From Gemmatimonadales bacterium (GTDB lineage: Bacteria; Gemmatimonadota; Gemmatimonadetes; Gemmatimonadales; GWC2-71-9), in NCBI GenBank assembly GCA_025937755.1, contig JAICQR010000003.1, positions 1 through 58,151 of the forward strand: a DNA stretch of 58,151 nt. The letters run 5' to 3'. The notes beneath the pieces are model-generated. The model saw only the letters and a list, made by a program, of their open reading frames with translations, searched no databases and was not told the origin of the DNA. A program made the translations under genes and the position numbers. Shown here piece after piece: positions 32,349-40,349 of this stretch (positions within the stretch are counted from its first letter, which is position 1; each line of letters opens with the position of its first letter).

Positions 32349-34496
32349 CTACATCCTGTTCAGCAGCGCCTGATATCGAGGCGAGGCATGCAGCGGCTCG
32401 AGGTCCGAATCGTGCTCGATCCATTCCCGGTGCCCGAAGCCGTTGGCCACCGCCTGCTCGAGGCAATCCAGCGCCTTCTCCGCTTCGCCCAGATTGGCAT
32501 AAACGCACGCCACGTTGTAGAGCACGCCCGAGTCATCCGGGTCGAGCGCCACGGCGCGGTTGGCGAACTCGATGGCGCGAGCCCTGTCGCCCAGCGCGGC
32601 CAGGTCGTTGGCGCCGAAGTACACGGCACGAGCATCGTCGGGATTGAGTTCGAGGTGGCGCTCGATCACGGCGAAGTTCTCGCGCCGGGTCTCGATCGCC
32701 TCCTCGTGGCGGTTGAGCGCCTGGAAGCACAACGCCTGCAGGCTGAGCGCCTGGTAATCCTCCGGCCGGGCCGCATGGGCTTCGCCAAACCGGCGGGCGG
32801 CCTCCTCCATCTTGCCCTGCTGGAAACAGGCGCGAGCGTAGAAGAGCAGGGCCTCGAAGTTCTTGGGGTCGAGCTGGATCGCGGTATCAAACTCCTGCTC
32901 CGCCGCGGTGTAGTCCTTCTTGAGCGTCAAGGCAAACCCGCGGGCGACATGCGCCTCGGCCAGGTCGGGCCCCAGTGCGAGCGCCTTGAGGCTTGCCGCC
33001 TGGGCGCCCTCGATGTTGGCCTCGGTGGCATCCCAGAGCATGTACAGGAGGCCGTTGCACATGGCGAGCGCGGCATAGGCCGCCGCGTAACCGGGATCGA
33101 TCTCGATTGCGCGATCGAACATGCGCCGAGCGAACTTGACGCCCTTCTCACGGGTCTGGTGCCAGAACTGCCGGCCGCGGAGGTAGTACTCGTAGGCCTC
33201 GATGTTGCCGGAGCGGGGACGCCCGACCGCCCTTCTCTCACCTTCGCTCAGCACTACCCGGAGCGCCTTCACGATGCTTTCGGCGATCTCGTCCTGGATG
33301 GCGAAGACGTCCTCCAGCTCCCGATCATAGCGCTCGGACCACAACTGATAGCCATTGGTGACATCCACCAACTGGGCGCTGACCCGCAGCCGGTTGCCAG
33401 CCTTGCGGACGCTGCCCTCGAGCACGGTGCCCACCTTGAGCTTCCGCCCGATCTCGCCGATGTCCTCGTTCCGGCCCTTGAAGGCGAAGGCCGACGTGCG
33501 GGACGCGACCCGGAGCGCGTCGATCCGGCTCAGCGCGGTGATGATCTCGTCCGCGATGCCGTCGGTGAAATACTCCTGGTCCCGCTGGGGACTCATGTCC
33601 GCGAACGGCAGCACCGCGATGGACTTCGCGTCAGAGCCGGACACCTGCATGGCCGTGGTCGAAAAGGCGCTCGGGGTGTTGGCCCGGCCGGGCTCAAGCG
33701 CATGGCCGAAGTCGGCAGCGGTGGGAAAGCGCTCGGCGGGCTCCTGGGCCAGCGCCCGCAGCACTGCCGACTCGGTGGCTTCGGGCAGGCCCGGCCGGAC
33801 TCGCCGAAGCGATGGCGGCGGCCCGCCAAAGCGCTTCATGATGATCGACTGGGCATTGGGGCCGGTGAACGGCGGCTCGCCGGCGATCATCTCATACAGC
33901 ATGCAGCCGAGCGAGTAGATGTCGCTTCGGCCGTCGAGATTGACCTCGCCCGACGCCTGCTCCGGGCTCATGTAGGCGGGAGTACCGATGGCCATGCCGG
34001 TCTGGGTCAGCGATTCGCTGCCCGCCTCGCTGACCGCCTTGGCGATCCCGAAGTCGGTGACGATGGCGCCGCCCTCGTGCAGCATGACGTTCTCGGGCTT
34101 GATGTCCCGGTGCACCACGCCCCGGCTGTGGGCATACCCCAGCGCGCTGGCCACTTGCCGGCCGATGGTGAGCACGTCCTCCAGCGGAAGCTGCTTTTCC
34201 CGGGCCACCCGCTGGCGCAGGGACTCGCCCTCGACGAAGGGCATGACGTAGTAGAGATGGCCCTCGGTCTCGCCCGAGTCGATGAGGGTCAGGATGTGCG
34301 GATGGCTCAGCCGGGCGGCGATCTCAATTTCGCGGAGGAAGCGCTCGGAACCCACGTTGGCGGCGAGGTGCGAATGCAGGATCTTCACGGCCACCGGGCG
34401 GCGGTGTTTCTGGTCCTCGGCGAGGTAAACCGTAGCCATGCCGCCCCGGCCGATCTCACGCTGCAGCCGGTAACGGGAGGCCAGGACGGCGTCCAC
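32349..34496 (-). CDS. Ser/Thr protein kinase with TolB-like domain and TPR repeats
   Basis: About 715 aa. The kinase domain has GRGGMATVYLAED, VAVKIL, HRDIKPEN (~128), DFGIAKAV and GTPAYMSPEQA. After a short linker comes a TolB/FlgO-type domain (SIAVLPFADMSP near 297, YFTDGIADEIITALSRI, GTVLEGSVRKAG) and then at least five TPR units to the end. There is no transmembrane helix, so it is probably cytosolic. The start is uncertain: GTG 34496 is shown, but DTIDRVDAVL upstream fits kinase N-termini and CTG 34517 is possible. Confidence 0.9.
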   Translation of the reverse strand: MDAVLASRYRLQREIGRGGMATVYLAEDQKHRRPVAVKILHSHLAANVGSERFLREIEIAARLSHPHILTLIDSGETEGHLYYVMPFVEGESLRQRVAREKQLPLEDVLTIGRQVASALGYAHSRGVVHRDIKPENVMLHEGGAIVTDFGIAKAVSEAGSESLTQTGMAIGTPAYMSPEQASGEVNLDGRSDIYSLGCMLYEMIAGEPPFTGPNAQSIIMKRFGGPPPSLRRVRPGLPEATESAVLRALAQEPAERFPTAADFGHALEPGRANTPSAFSTTAMQVSGSDAKSIAVLPFADMSPQRDQEYFTDGIADEIITALSRIDALRVASRTSAFAFKGRNEDIGEIGRKLKVGTVLEGSVRKAGNRLRVSAQLVDVTNGYQLWSERYDRELEDVFAIQDEIAESIVKALRVVLSEGERRAVGRPRSGNIEAYEYYLRGRQFWHQTREKGVKFARRMFDRAIEIDPGYAAAYAALAMCNGLLYMLWDATEANIEGAQAASLKALALGPDLAEAHVARGFALTLKKDYTAAEQEFDTAIQLDPKNFEALLFYARACFQQGKMEEAARRFGEAHAARPEDYQALSLQALCFQALNRHEEAIETRRENFAVIERHLELNPDDARAVYFGANDLAALGDRARAIEFANRAVALDPDDSGVLYNVACVYANLGEAEKALDCLEQAVANGFGHREWIEHDSDLEPLHASPRYQALLNRM

Positions 34497-34642
34497 CCGG
34501 TCAATCGTGTCAGACAGGTCTCGTGCTCCGGAAAGGTTCCTGAACTTAGCCCGGTTTGGCGGACCCTGCCAACCGCAGCAGCAACAACAACCTCAACTGC
34601 AAGTTGCAGCTTTTGCGGTCGCTGTTTGGGTATCTTGAGGAC

Positions 34643-35644
34643 ATGGAATACAGACGACTGGGCGGTTCCGGTCTCAAGGTCTCGGCACTGTCCTTCGGCG
34701 CATGGGTAACCTTCGGCGAGCAGGTGGGCGACGACGTCGCCCGCGACCTCATGCGCACCGCACGCGAGGCGGGGGTGAACTTCTTCGACAATGCCGAGAC
34801 CTACGCCGATGGCGGGGCCGAGACGATGATGGGCCGGGTGATTCAGCAGCTGGGCTGGAAGCGCTCGGACCTGGTGCTCTCGACCAAGATCTTCTGGGGC
34901 GGCACCGGCCCCAACGACCGTGGCCTCTCCCACAAGCACATCGTGGAAGGTGCGCTCGCCGCGCTGGACCGGCTCCAGACCAGCTATGTGGATCTCATCT
35001 TCTGCCACCGCCCCGACCTTGACACCCCGATAGAAGAAACGGTCCGCGCGATGAACCATCTCATCAACCGCGGCCTGGCATTCTATTGGGGAACCAGCGA
35101 ATGGAGTGCCGATCAGATTCGTGACGCATATGGCGTCGCGCGCCGGGAGCACCTGGTGCCGCCCACGATGGAGCAGCCGCAATACAACATGTTCACCCGC
35201 GAGCGGGTGGAGAAGGAGTACGCCCGGCTCTACGACGACATCGGCCTGGGCCTCACCACGTTCAGTCCCCTGGCCAGCGGCAATCTGGCCGGCAAGTACC
35301 TCGAAGGAGTCCCCAAGGGTACCCGGCTGGATACGGCGGGATACGAGTACCTCAGGAAACAGCTGGACACGCCGCGAGGGCGCGAACGGATCGAGAAGGT
35401 GAAGCAGCTCATACCCATCGCCCATGAACTGGGAGCGAGCATGGCCCAGCTGGCGATTGCCTGGGCGGTGCGGAACCCGCGGGTGAGCACCGTGATCACC
35501 GGAGCTTCGCGCCCGGCGCAGATCACCGAGAACATGAAGGCGATGGAACTTTCAAGGAAGCTCGGCCCCGATGTGCTCGCGCGCATCGAGGCCGTGCTGG
35601 GCAACCGTCCGGCGGAACCAACAGATTTTCGACTTTCGAACTGA
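34643..35644 (+). CDS. Aldo/keto reductase, KCNAB/YghZ-like
   Basis: A 333-aa NADPH-dependent oxidoreductase. MEYRRLGGSGLKVSALSFGA, NFFDNAETYADGGAE (catalytic Asp and Tyr), TKIFWGG (Lys) and the cofactor segment VITGASRPAQITENMKA are all present. The FWGG and HRPD segments match the potassium-channel beta-subunit/YghZ branch, which reduces aldehydes such as methylglyoxal. ATG 34643 has TTGAGGA upstream. It is divergent from the kinase. Confidence 0.92.
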   Translation: MEYRRLGGSGLKVSALSFGAWVTFGEQVGDDVARDLMRTAREAGVNFFDNAETYADGGAETMMGRVIQQLGWKRSDLVLSTKIFWGGTGPNDRGLSHKHIVEGALAALDRLQTSYVDLIFCHRPDLDTPIEETVRAMNHLINRGLAFYWGTSEWSADQIRDAYGVARREHLVPPTMEQPQYNMFTRERVEKEYARLYDDIGLGLTTFSPLASGNLAGKYLEGVPKGTRLDTAGYEYLRKQLDTPRGRERIEKVKQLIPIAHELGASMAQLAIAWAVRNPRVSTVITGASRPAQITENMKAMELSRKLGPDVLARIEAVLGNRPAEPTDFRLSN

Positions 35645-35672
35645 CCGCCTTACCGCCCTACCGCCCTACCGC
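35645..35672. repeat. 9-bp (CCCTACCGC) array between two convergent stops
   Basis: About three imperfect units begin right after the aldo/keto reductase TGA. They contain the TAG of the convergent TPR gene (35666-35668). The unit is the same as at 6463-6536. Confidence 0.8.
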
Positions 35673-37165
35673 GACCACACGTTGTTCGGATGCCGCTTCT
35701 GATCCTCCGCGCGCACTTGCCGTGCGTCGCTCTCGCGTCCCGCCTTCCGCAACGCTTCCGCCAGCTGCAGCCTGACTGAGAGGTGCCAGGTGGGCGGCTC
35801 GTCGTAGATGAGCTGGTCCTCCAGCGCCACACCCTGCTTGAAGATGGCGATGGCTTTCGCGGTCTCCCCCCGCTTGAGGGCGATGTCTCCCGAAGCCGCC
35901 TGGACTGCGATGCCCAGCACAGAGCTCCAGCTGTTGAGCCCCCAGATCGTCATGCCTTCGAGCGCAGGCGACTTTGCCGCGTCGCGGAGCTTGGCGAGTT
36001 CACGCTCGGCGGAGTTGAAGTCACCCCGCGCCGAGAACGCGAGCGCCCGGGCATAATGCCGGATGGCATTGGCGTAAACCAGCTTGGCATCATAGGCCGG
36101 CGTCTCCAGCACGCCAGTCCAGCGCTGGAACCGCACCTGGGCGAAAAGCGGTGTCACCAGGTAATGCTGCAGGGCGCCCATTCCGGGCGCGAGGAGCAGG
36201 TCCCGGTTGGTGTTGGCTGCCACGTTGCCAGCCGCAGTGATCGCCGTCTCTTCCCGGCCCGCCATCGTGGCTGCAAACCACAGGAAGTGGTAGTTGTGGG
36301 GATAGTACCCCAGGCGATAGGCGCCATCCGGCGCCATGTCGGCGATGTGCTGCTCGTCCGCATGCACCGCGTGAAGGTTGTTCTCGATGGCGTCGTCGTA
36401 GCGGCCCACCCGGATGTAGATGTGCGCCGGCATGTGGACGATGTGGCCCGCCCCCGGCATCAGGAACGGCAGTCGCTCGGCGCAGGGCACGGCGCGTTCG
36501 GGTGCCACCGCTTCTACCGCATGGATGAAGTAATGGCACGCGCCCGGATGGTCGGGTGAGCGCTCGAGCACTCGCTCCAGCAACGTGAGCGCCATGCGGC
36601 CGTTGGGTCTGGGCTCGCCCGACGGGAGGTAGTAGTCCCACGGACTCAGGTTCATCAGCGCATCCGCGGCGAGCACTGCTGCGTCGTCGTCTCGCGGATA
36701 GCGCGCTGCCAGGGCAACCATCGCCTCGGCATAGGCCGTGTCGCGCTGGCGCCGCTGGGACAGTGGATCCGGTCCATAACGCAGCGCCATCGCACGGATG
36801 TACGCCTGCTCCTTCGCGCTGGCCCGGGGCGCGAGTTCGACCGCCTTCCGGATCGCGGCCCATGCCGCCACCCCGCTGGCCGAATCCATCGCCCCGTTGA
36901 TGTTGGGCCCGAAGGCGAGCGCCTCGCCCCAGCGGCACATGGCACAGCCCGGATCCCGCCGGGCGCCCTCGCGAAACGACCGGATTGCCTCGCCATGGTT
37001 GAAGCCGTAGGTGAGCCGCACCCCCTGGTCGAAGTACGCCTGCGTGGGGGCGACGCGGGTGCTGATGGCATGATGATGATTGCCGAGGTCGGCATACAGC
37101 GGCACCGAGTCGGCTGGCAACTGCACGGCGGCAGCGAGCAGAATGTGGGACGCAAGCGTCAACAT
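35666..37165 (-). CDS. Secreted TPR-repeat protein
   Basis: A 499-aa protein with a signal peptide (LTLASHILLAAAVQLPA). TPR-like helical pairs run through its length, with conserved-looking motifs such as YFDQGVRLTYGFNHGEAIRSF, MCRWGEALAFGPNIN and HIVHMPAHIYIRVGRYDDAI. Proteins of this layout are common in Gemmatimonadota, Bacteroidota and relatives, with unknown function. ATG 37165 is preferred over 37195. The WSR terminus and TAG lie in a tandem array. Confidence 0.82.
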   Translation of the reverse strand: MLTLASHILLAAAVQLPADSVPLYADLGNHHHAISTRVAPTQAYFDQGVRLTYGFNHGEAIRSFREGARRDPGCAMCRWGEALAFGPNINGAMDSASGVAAWAAIRKAVELAPRASAKEQAYIRAMALRYGPDPLSQRRQRDTAYAEAMVALAARYPRDDDAAVLAADALMNLSPWDYYLPSGEPRPNGRMALTLLERVLERSPDHPGACHYFIHAVEAVAPERAVPCAERLPFLMPGAGHIVHMPAHIYIRVGRYDDAIENNLHAVHADEQHIADMAPDGAYRLGYYPHNYHFLWFAATMAGREETAITAAGNVAANTNRDLLLAPGMGALQHYLVTPLFAQVRFQRWTGVLETPAYDAKLVYANAIRHYARALAFSARGDFNSAERELAKLRDAAKSPALEGMTIWGLNSWSSVLGIAVQAASGDIALKRGETAKAIAIFKQGVALEDQLIYDEPPTWHLSVRLQLAEALRKAGRESDARQVRAEDQKRHPNNVWSR

Positions 37166-37318
37166 GGTGGTTCTCCGTGAAGGTTCCGTCTTCACTGATA
37201 TATGCGCAGGTCCATGCTGCCACCCGACATGCGCCGCTGGCCCGCAGTGTGCAGGTCATCGGGCCGAAATCCGCTGTTATATTGAACCGAATCCGCAAAT
37301 CGAGAGCGTAGCGAACAC

Positions 37319-38479
37319 ATGGCGACTGCCGCACGGCATTGCCCCTCCTGCCACACATCCCTCGCCGACGACGAGCAGTTCTGTCATCGGTGCCTGATCG
37401 CCACGCCCACCGAACCGGGCGTGGATCCGAGGCTGACGCCCACCAGCGCGGTGGAAGTGGGCCGGGTCCGGCGGGTGCTGGCTGAACAGTACCAGATCGA
37501 GCGGGTCGTTGGCGAAGGCGGGATGGCGACGGTGTTCCGGGCGGAGGACCTCAAGCACCGCCGGAAGGTGGCGGTGAAGGTGATGCGGCCGGAACTGGCC
37601 GCTACGCTTGGCGGCGACCGGTTCCTGCGCGAGGTCGAGATCGCAGCCAGGCTCAACCACCCGCACATCGTGTCGATGCACGATTCGGGCGACACCGATG
37701 GCGTACTCTACTACGTCATGCCGTTCGTCGAAGGAGAGTCGCTGACCCAGCGTCTCGCGCGCGAGGGCCCGCTGCCGGTGGCTGACGCGCTGCGAATCGC
37801 TCGGCAGGTGGCGGATGCGCTGGCGCACGCCCACAAGCGAGGGATCATCCACCGCGACATCAAGCCCGGCAACATCATGCTCTCGGAGGGCCATGCGCTA
37901 GTGGCTGACTTCGGGATTGCCCGCGCGCTGCGGAGCGGCGCCACTGCGATCACCACGGCGGGACTCGCCATCGGTACGCCCCACTACATGAGCCCGGAGC
38001 AGGCCACCGGCGCTCGCGACGTGGACGAACGCACCGATGTCTATGCGGTGGGCGCGGTGCTCTATGAGATGCTGACTGGCAAGCCGCCGTTCACCGGGCG
38101 TTCGGCGCAGGCGATCATCTCGCACAGCATCACCGAACCGCACCAGCCTCTCGCCATGAGCCGTCCGGGACTGCCTCCCTCACTGGAGCCACTGATGAGC
38201 CGGGCGCTTGCCAAGAGCGCAGCCGACCGCATCGCGTCGGCCGAGGCGCTCTCCCATGCCATTGCCGGAATCCAGATCGAGCTGACGCACGCTTCGGTGC
38301 CGCTGTCGAACGTGACGACTGCCGACCTGCGCCGGTGGGGTATACTCGGCGGCGCGCTGGTGCTGGCGCTGGTGCTGCTGTCATTCGTGGCCGGCCGGTG
38401 GGGAATGCCGCCCTGGCTGCTGTTCTCGGCCTTCGCAGCCCTCGGCGTGGCGACCATCATCCTCTGGCAAAAAAAGTAG
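37319..38479 (+). CDS. Ser/Thr protein kinase with N-terminal zinc ribbon and two C-terminal helices
   Basis: A 386-aa kinase. CPSCHTSLADDEQFCHRC (8-25) is a four-Cys zinc ribbon. The kinase domain has GEGGMATVFRAED (~65), VAVKVM, HRDIKPGN (~179), DFGIARAL and GTPHYMSPEQA. Two transmembrane helices close the protein (~340-360 and 365-384), with almost no extracellular domain, so it should sense through the membrane or by zinc/protein contact on the inner side. The TAG is followed at once by a 7-bp tandem array. Confidence 0.92.
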   Translation: MATAARHCPSCHTSLADDEQFCHRCLIATPTEPGVDPRLTPTSAVEVGRVRRVLAEQYQIERVVGEGGMATVFRAEDLKHRRKVAVKVMRPELAATLGGDRFLREVEIAARLNHPHIVSMHDSGDTDGVLYYVMPFVEGESLTQRLAREGPLPVADALRIARQVADALAHAHKRGIIHRDIKPGNIMLSEGHALVADFGIARALRSGATAITTAGLAIGTPHYMSPEQATGARDVDERTDVYAVGAVLYEMLTGKPPFTGRSAQAIISHSITEPHQPLAMSRPGLPPSLEPLMSRALAKSAADRIASAEALSHAIAGIQIELTHASVPLSNVTTADLRRWGILGGALVLALVLLSFVAGRWGMPPWLLFSAFAALGVATIILWQKK

Positions 38480-38536
38480 CTTCCCACTTCCCACTTCCCA
38501 CTTCCCACTTCCCACTTCCCACTTCCCACTTCCCAC
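38480..38536. repeat. Eight-unit 7-bp tandem array (CTTCCCA)
   Basis: A perfect heptamer array fills the whole gap between the kinase TAG and the TGA of the convergent acetyltransferase. The same heptamer occurs at 40263-40311 as a hairpin. Confidence 0.95.
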
Positions 38537-38998
38537 TCAAAGGTCCTTCACGCACCGCAGGAACTCCTCGCGATAGCCAAGGTGCTGGTAGAACCCGCGC
38601 GCCCGATGGTTGTTGACGAAGACCATCAGATCCACCCGGACACAGCCCCGCGCTCCTGCCCATTCCTCGGTCGCATGCATCAGCTGCCGGGCGATTCCCT
38701 TGCCGGCTGCCGACTCTGACACAGCCAGCACCTCGATGTACGCCAGCGGCGCTCCGGTGAAGTAGTCGGCGCGGGTGTTGGCAAACACGCTTCCGAGCAG
38801 CGTGCCGTCCTCTTCGGCGACCAGGAAAAGCACGTCGTCCGCGGGCCGGGCCAGCTGTGCATCGAAGAGGTGGATATCCGCCCGGGCGATCTCCTCGGCA
38901 GCGCGGCCGGGCGGGAGCTCGAAGTCGGCGAGGCGCCGGGCAAGTGCCACCACCGCATCGCGATCGGCTGGCGTGGCGGGGCGCAGGTGGATGGTCAT
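38537..38998 (-). CDS. GNAT-family N-acetyltransferase
   Basis: A 153-aa acetyltransferase: IHLRPATPADRDAVVALARR at the N-terminus, LAYIEVLAVSESAAGKGIARQLMHATEEWA (acetyl-CoA loop) and MVFVNNHRARGFYQHLGYRE. Substrate unknown. It converges with the zinc-ribbon kinase across a tandem array. Confidence 0.9.
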   Translation of the reverse strand: MTIHLRPATPADRDAVVALARRLADFELPPGRAAEEIARADIHLFDAQLARPADDVLFLVAEEDGTLLGSVFANTRADYFTGAPLAYIEVLAVSESAAGKGIARQLMHATEEWAGARGCVRVDLMVFVNNHRARGFYQHLGYREEFLRCVKDL

Positions 38999-39117
38999 GG
39001 CGCCAAACGTAAAACGATCCGGGCAGCTCTTGCGGCTTCGGGTTTTGTTCGGTATCGTAGTCGGGTACGTGGCGGTATCGGTTCCGGCATCGTGGTTTTC
39101 ACCCGAAGGAGGCAGAC

Positions 39118-39579
39118 ATGGGAGTCAAGGCAATTCCCGACGGCTATCACAGCATCACCCCTTTCCTCATCGTCGAGGGCGCGGACAAGGCCATCGACTT
39201 CTACATCAGGGCATTCGGCGCCGTGCAGGTCTATCGCCTGGAGCACGAGGGCAAGGTGGCGCACGCCGAGCTCAGGATCGGCGACAGCATGATCATGGTC
39301 AGCGAGCCGATGGCCAACTCGGTGTATCAGGACCCCAAGTCGATCGGCGGCTCACCGGTCGGGCTGATGATCTACGTCGAAGACGCGGACAAGGTGTATC
39401 AGCAAGCCATCATGGCAGGCGCCAGCGCGATACGTCCGGTCGAGGACCAGTTCTACGGAGACCGGTCAGGCAACCTGCAGGATCCGTTTGGCCATCTGTG
39501 GACCATCTCGACGCACGTGGAAGATGTCTCGCCGGACGAGATCAATCGGCGCTTCGAGCAGGAGTATGCCAGGGCCTAA
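39118..39579 (+). CDS. PhnB-like VOC superfamily protein
   Basis: A 153-aa VOC-fold protein: YHSITPFLIVEGADKAIDFY and FGAVQVYRLEHEGKVAHAEL, then QFYGDRSGNLQDPFGHLWTI. The DRxGxxxDPFGHxW signature is that of PhnB-like proteins. GAAGGAGG precedes the ATG. Function unknown. Confidence 0.92.
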   Translation: MGVKAIPDGYHSITPFLIVEGADKAIDFYIRAFGAVQVYRLEHEGKVAHAELRIGDSMIMVSEPMANSVYQDPKSIGGSPVGLMIYVEDADKVYQQAIMAGASAIRPVEDQFYGDRSGNLQDPFGHLWTISTHVEDVSPDEINRRFEQEYARA

Positions 39580-39671
39580 GGCTCAGGGCTTTCGCTGGTC
39601 TGCTCGCCACCCGGGGGCGACACCAGCGTGGCCACCAGCAGGATGGGGGCAAGTCGGAGGGAGGCTCTCAT
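39576..39671 (-). CDS. Possible 31-aa leader-like peptide
   Basis: A minus-strand frame begins MRASLRLAPILLVATLV, which looks like a signal sequence, and stops after 31 residues. It overlaps the end of the PhnB-like gene by 4 nt. It could be a remnant of a secreted protein or chance. The rest of the gap to 39785 shows no gene and presumably holds the promoter of the next one. Confidence 0.2.
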   Translation of the reverse strand: MRASLRLAPILLVATLVSPPGGEQTSESPEP

Positions 39672-39785
39672 TCCCTACGCTAGGTCCGAAGCAGCCTCGG
39701 GGGAAGACGTACCCCTTCCGCCCGGCGGGATCGGAGGTAGGATATCCCCGTTAACTCACCCACCCCCCCGCGCCCGGAGTGCCCC

Positions 39786-40259
39786 ATGTCTCGCCGGCAG
39801 AGGACTCATCACGCAGTATCACTCGTGCTCGCTCTCGCAGTTGCCGCACCCGCCGCCCTGGTGGCGCAGGGCATCCCCGCCAATGCTCCGGCGCTGCGCA
39901 CGGCGTTGTCGGATCTCGCGACGCTTCGGTCCACCTACGTCGATGCCTTCAACAAGAAGGATGCGGCCGAGGTGACTTCGCTGTATGCCGATGACGCCGT
40001 CGTCATCATGGAGGATGGCACGTTGCTTAACGGCGGCCTCGAGATCCGCGCTGCCATGGCCGAAGCGGCGCCGACCTGGCCCCACGCGGTCATCGAGTCG
40101 GACACCACCCGGGTCTTCGGCAGCACCGCGGTGGACCTGGGCACATGGACCGCGCACCCGGCCGACGGCGGCGAGCTGAAGTTCCGCTACGTAACCATTC
40201 TCCGCCGGGGCCTCGACGGCTGGAAGATCACCCATGTGTCGCTGGTGCCATTGAAGTAG
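39786..40259 (+). CDS. Secreted SnoaL/DUF4440-like protein
   Basis: A 157-aa protein with a signal peptide (LVLALAVAAPAALVAQG). The mature part has the NTF2/SnoaL cone fold pattern: LRSTYVDAFNKKDAAEVTSLYADDAVVIMEDG, then FRYVTILRRGLDGWKITHVS. These proteins include isomerases and many of unknown role. The TAG is embedded in the left arm of a heptamer hairpin. Confidence 0.85.
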   Translation: MSRRQRTHHAVSLVLALAVAAPAALVAQGIPANAPALRTALSDLATLRSTYVDAFNKKDAAEVTSLYADDAVVIMEDGTLLNGGLEIRAAMAEAAPTWPHAVIESDTTRVFGSTAVDLGTWTAHPADGGELKFRYVTILRRGLDGWKITHVSLVPLK

Positions 40260-40262
40260 GAA

Positions 40263-40311
40263 GTGGGGAGTGGGAAGTGGAGGGGTGTTCTTCCCACTTC
40301 CCACTTCCCAC
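40263..40311 (+). terminator. 18-bp stem hairpin built from AAGTGGG heptamers
   Basis: Left arm 40263-40280 and right arm 40294-40311 pair over 18 bp with one G-T wobble and a 13-nt loop. Both arms are made of the heptamer that forms the array at 38480-38536. Its place between a stop and the AddAB-like operon fits a terminator, though there is no U-run. Confidence 0.55.
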
Positions 40312-40349
40312 TTGTAGTTCTGTCGCTCCCCCGTTGTAAGTTGCCGGTA

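Noticed and set aside
38480..38536. Regular short repeats as a possible CRISPR array
   Set aside because: The units are 7-9 bp without spacers and there are no cas genes nearby.
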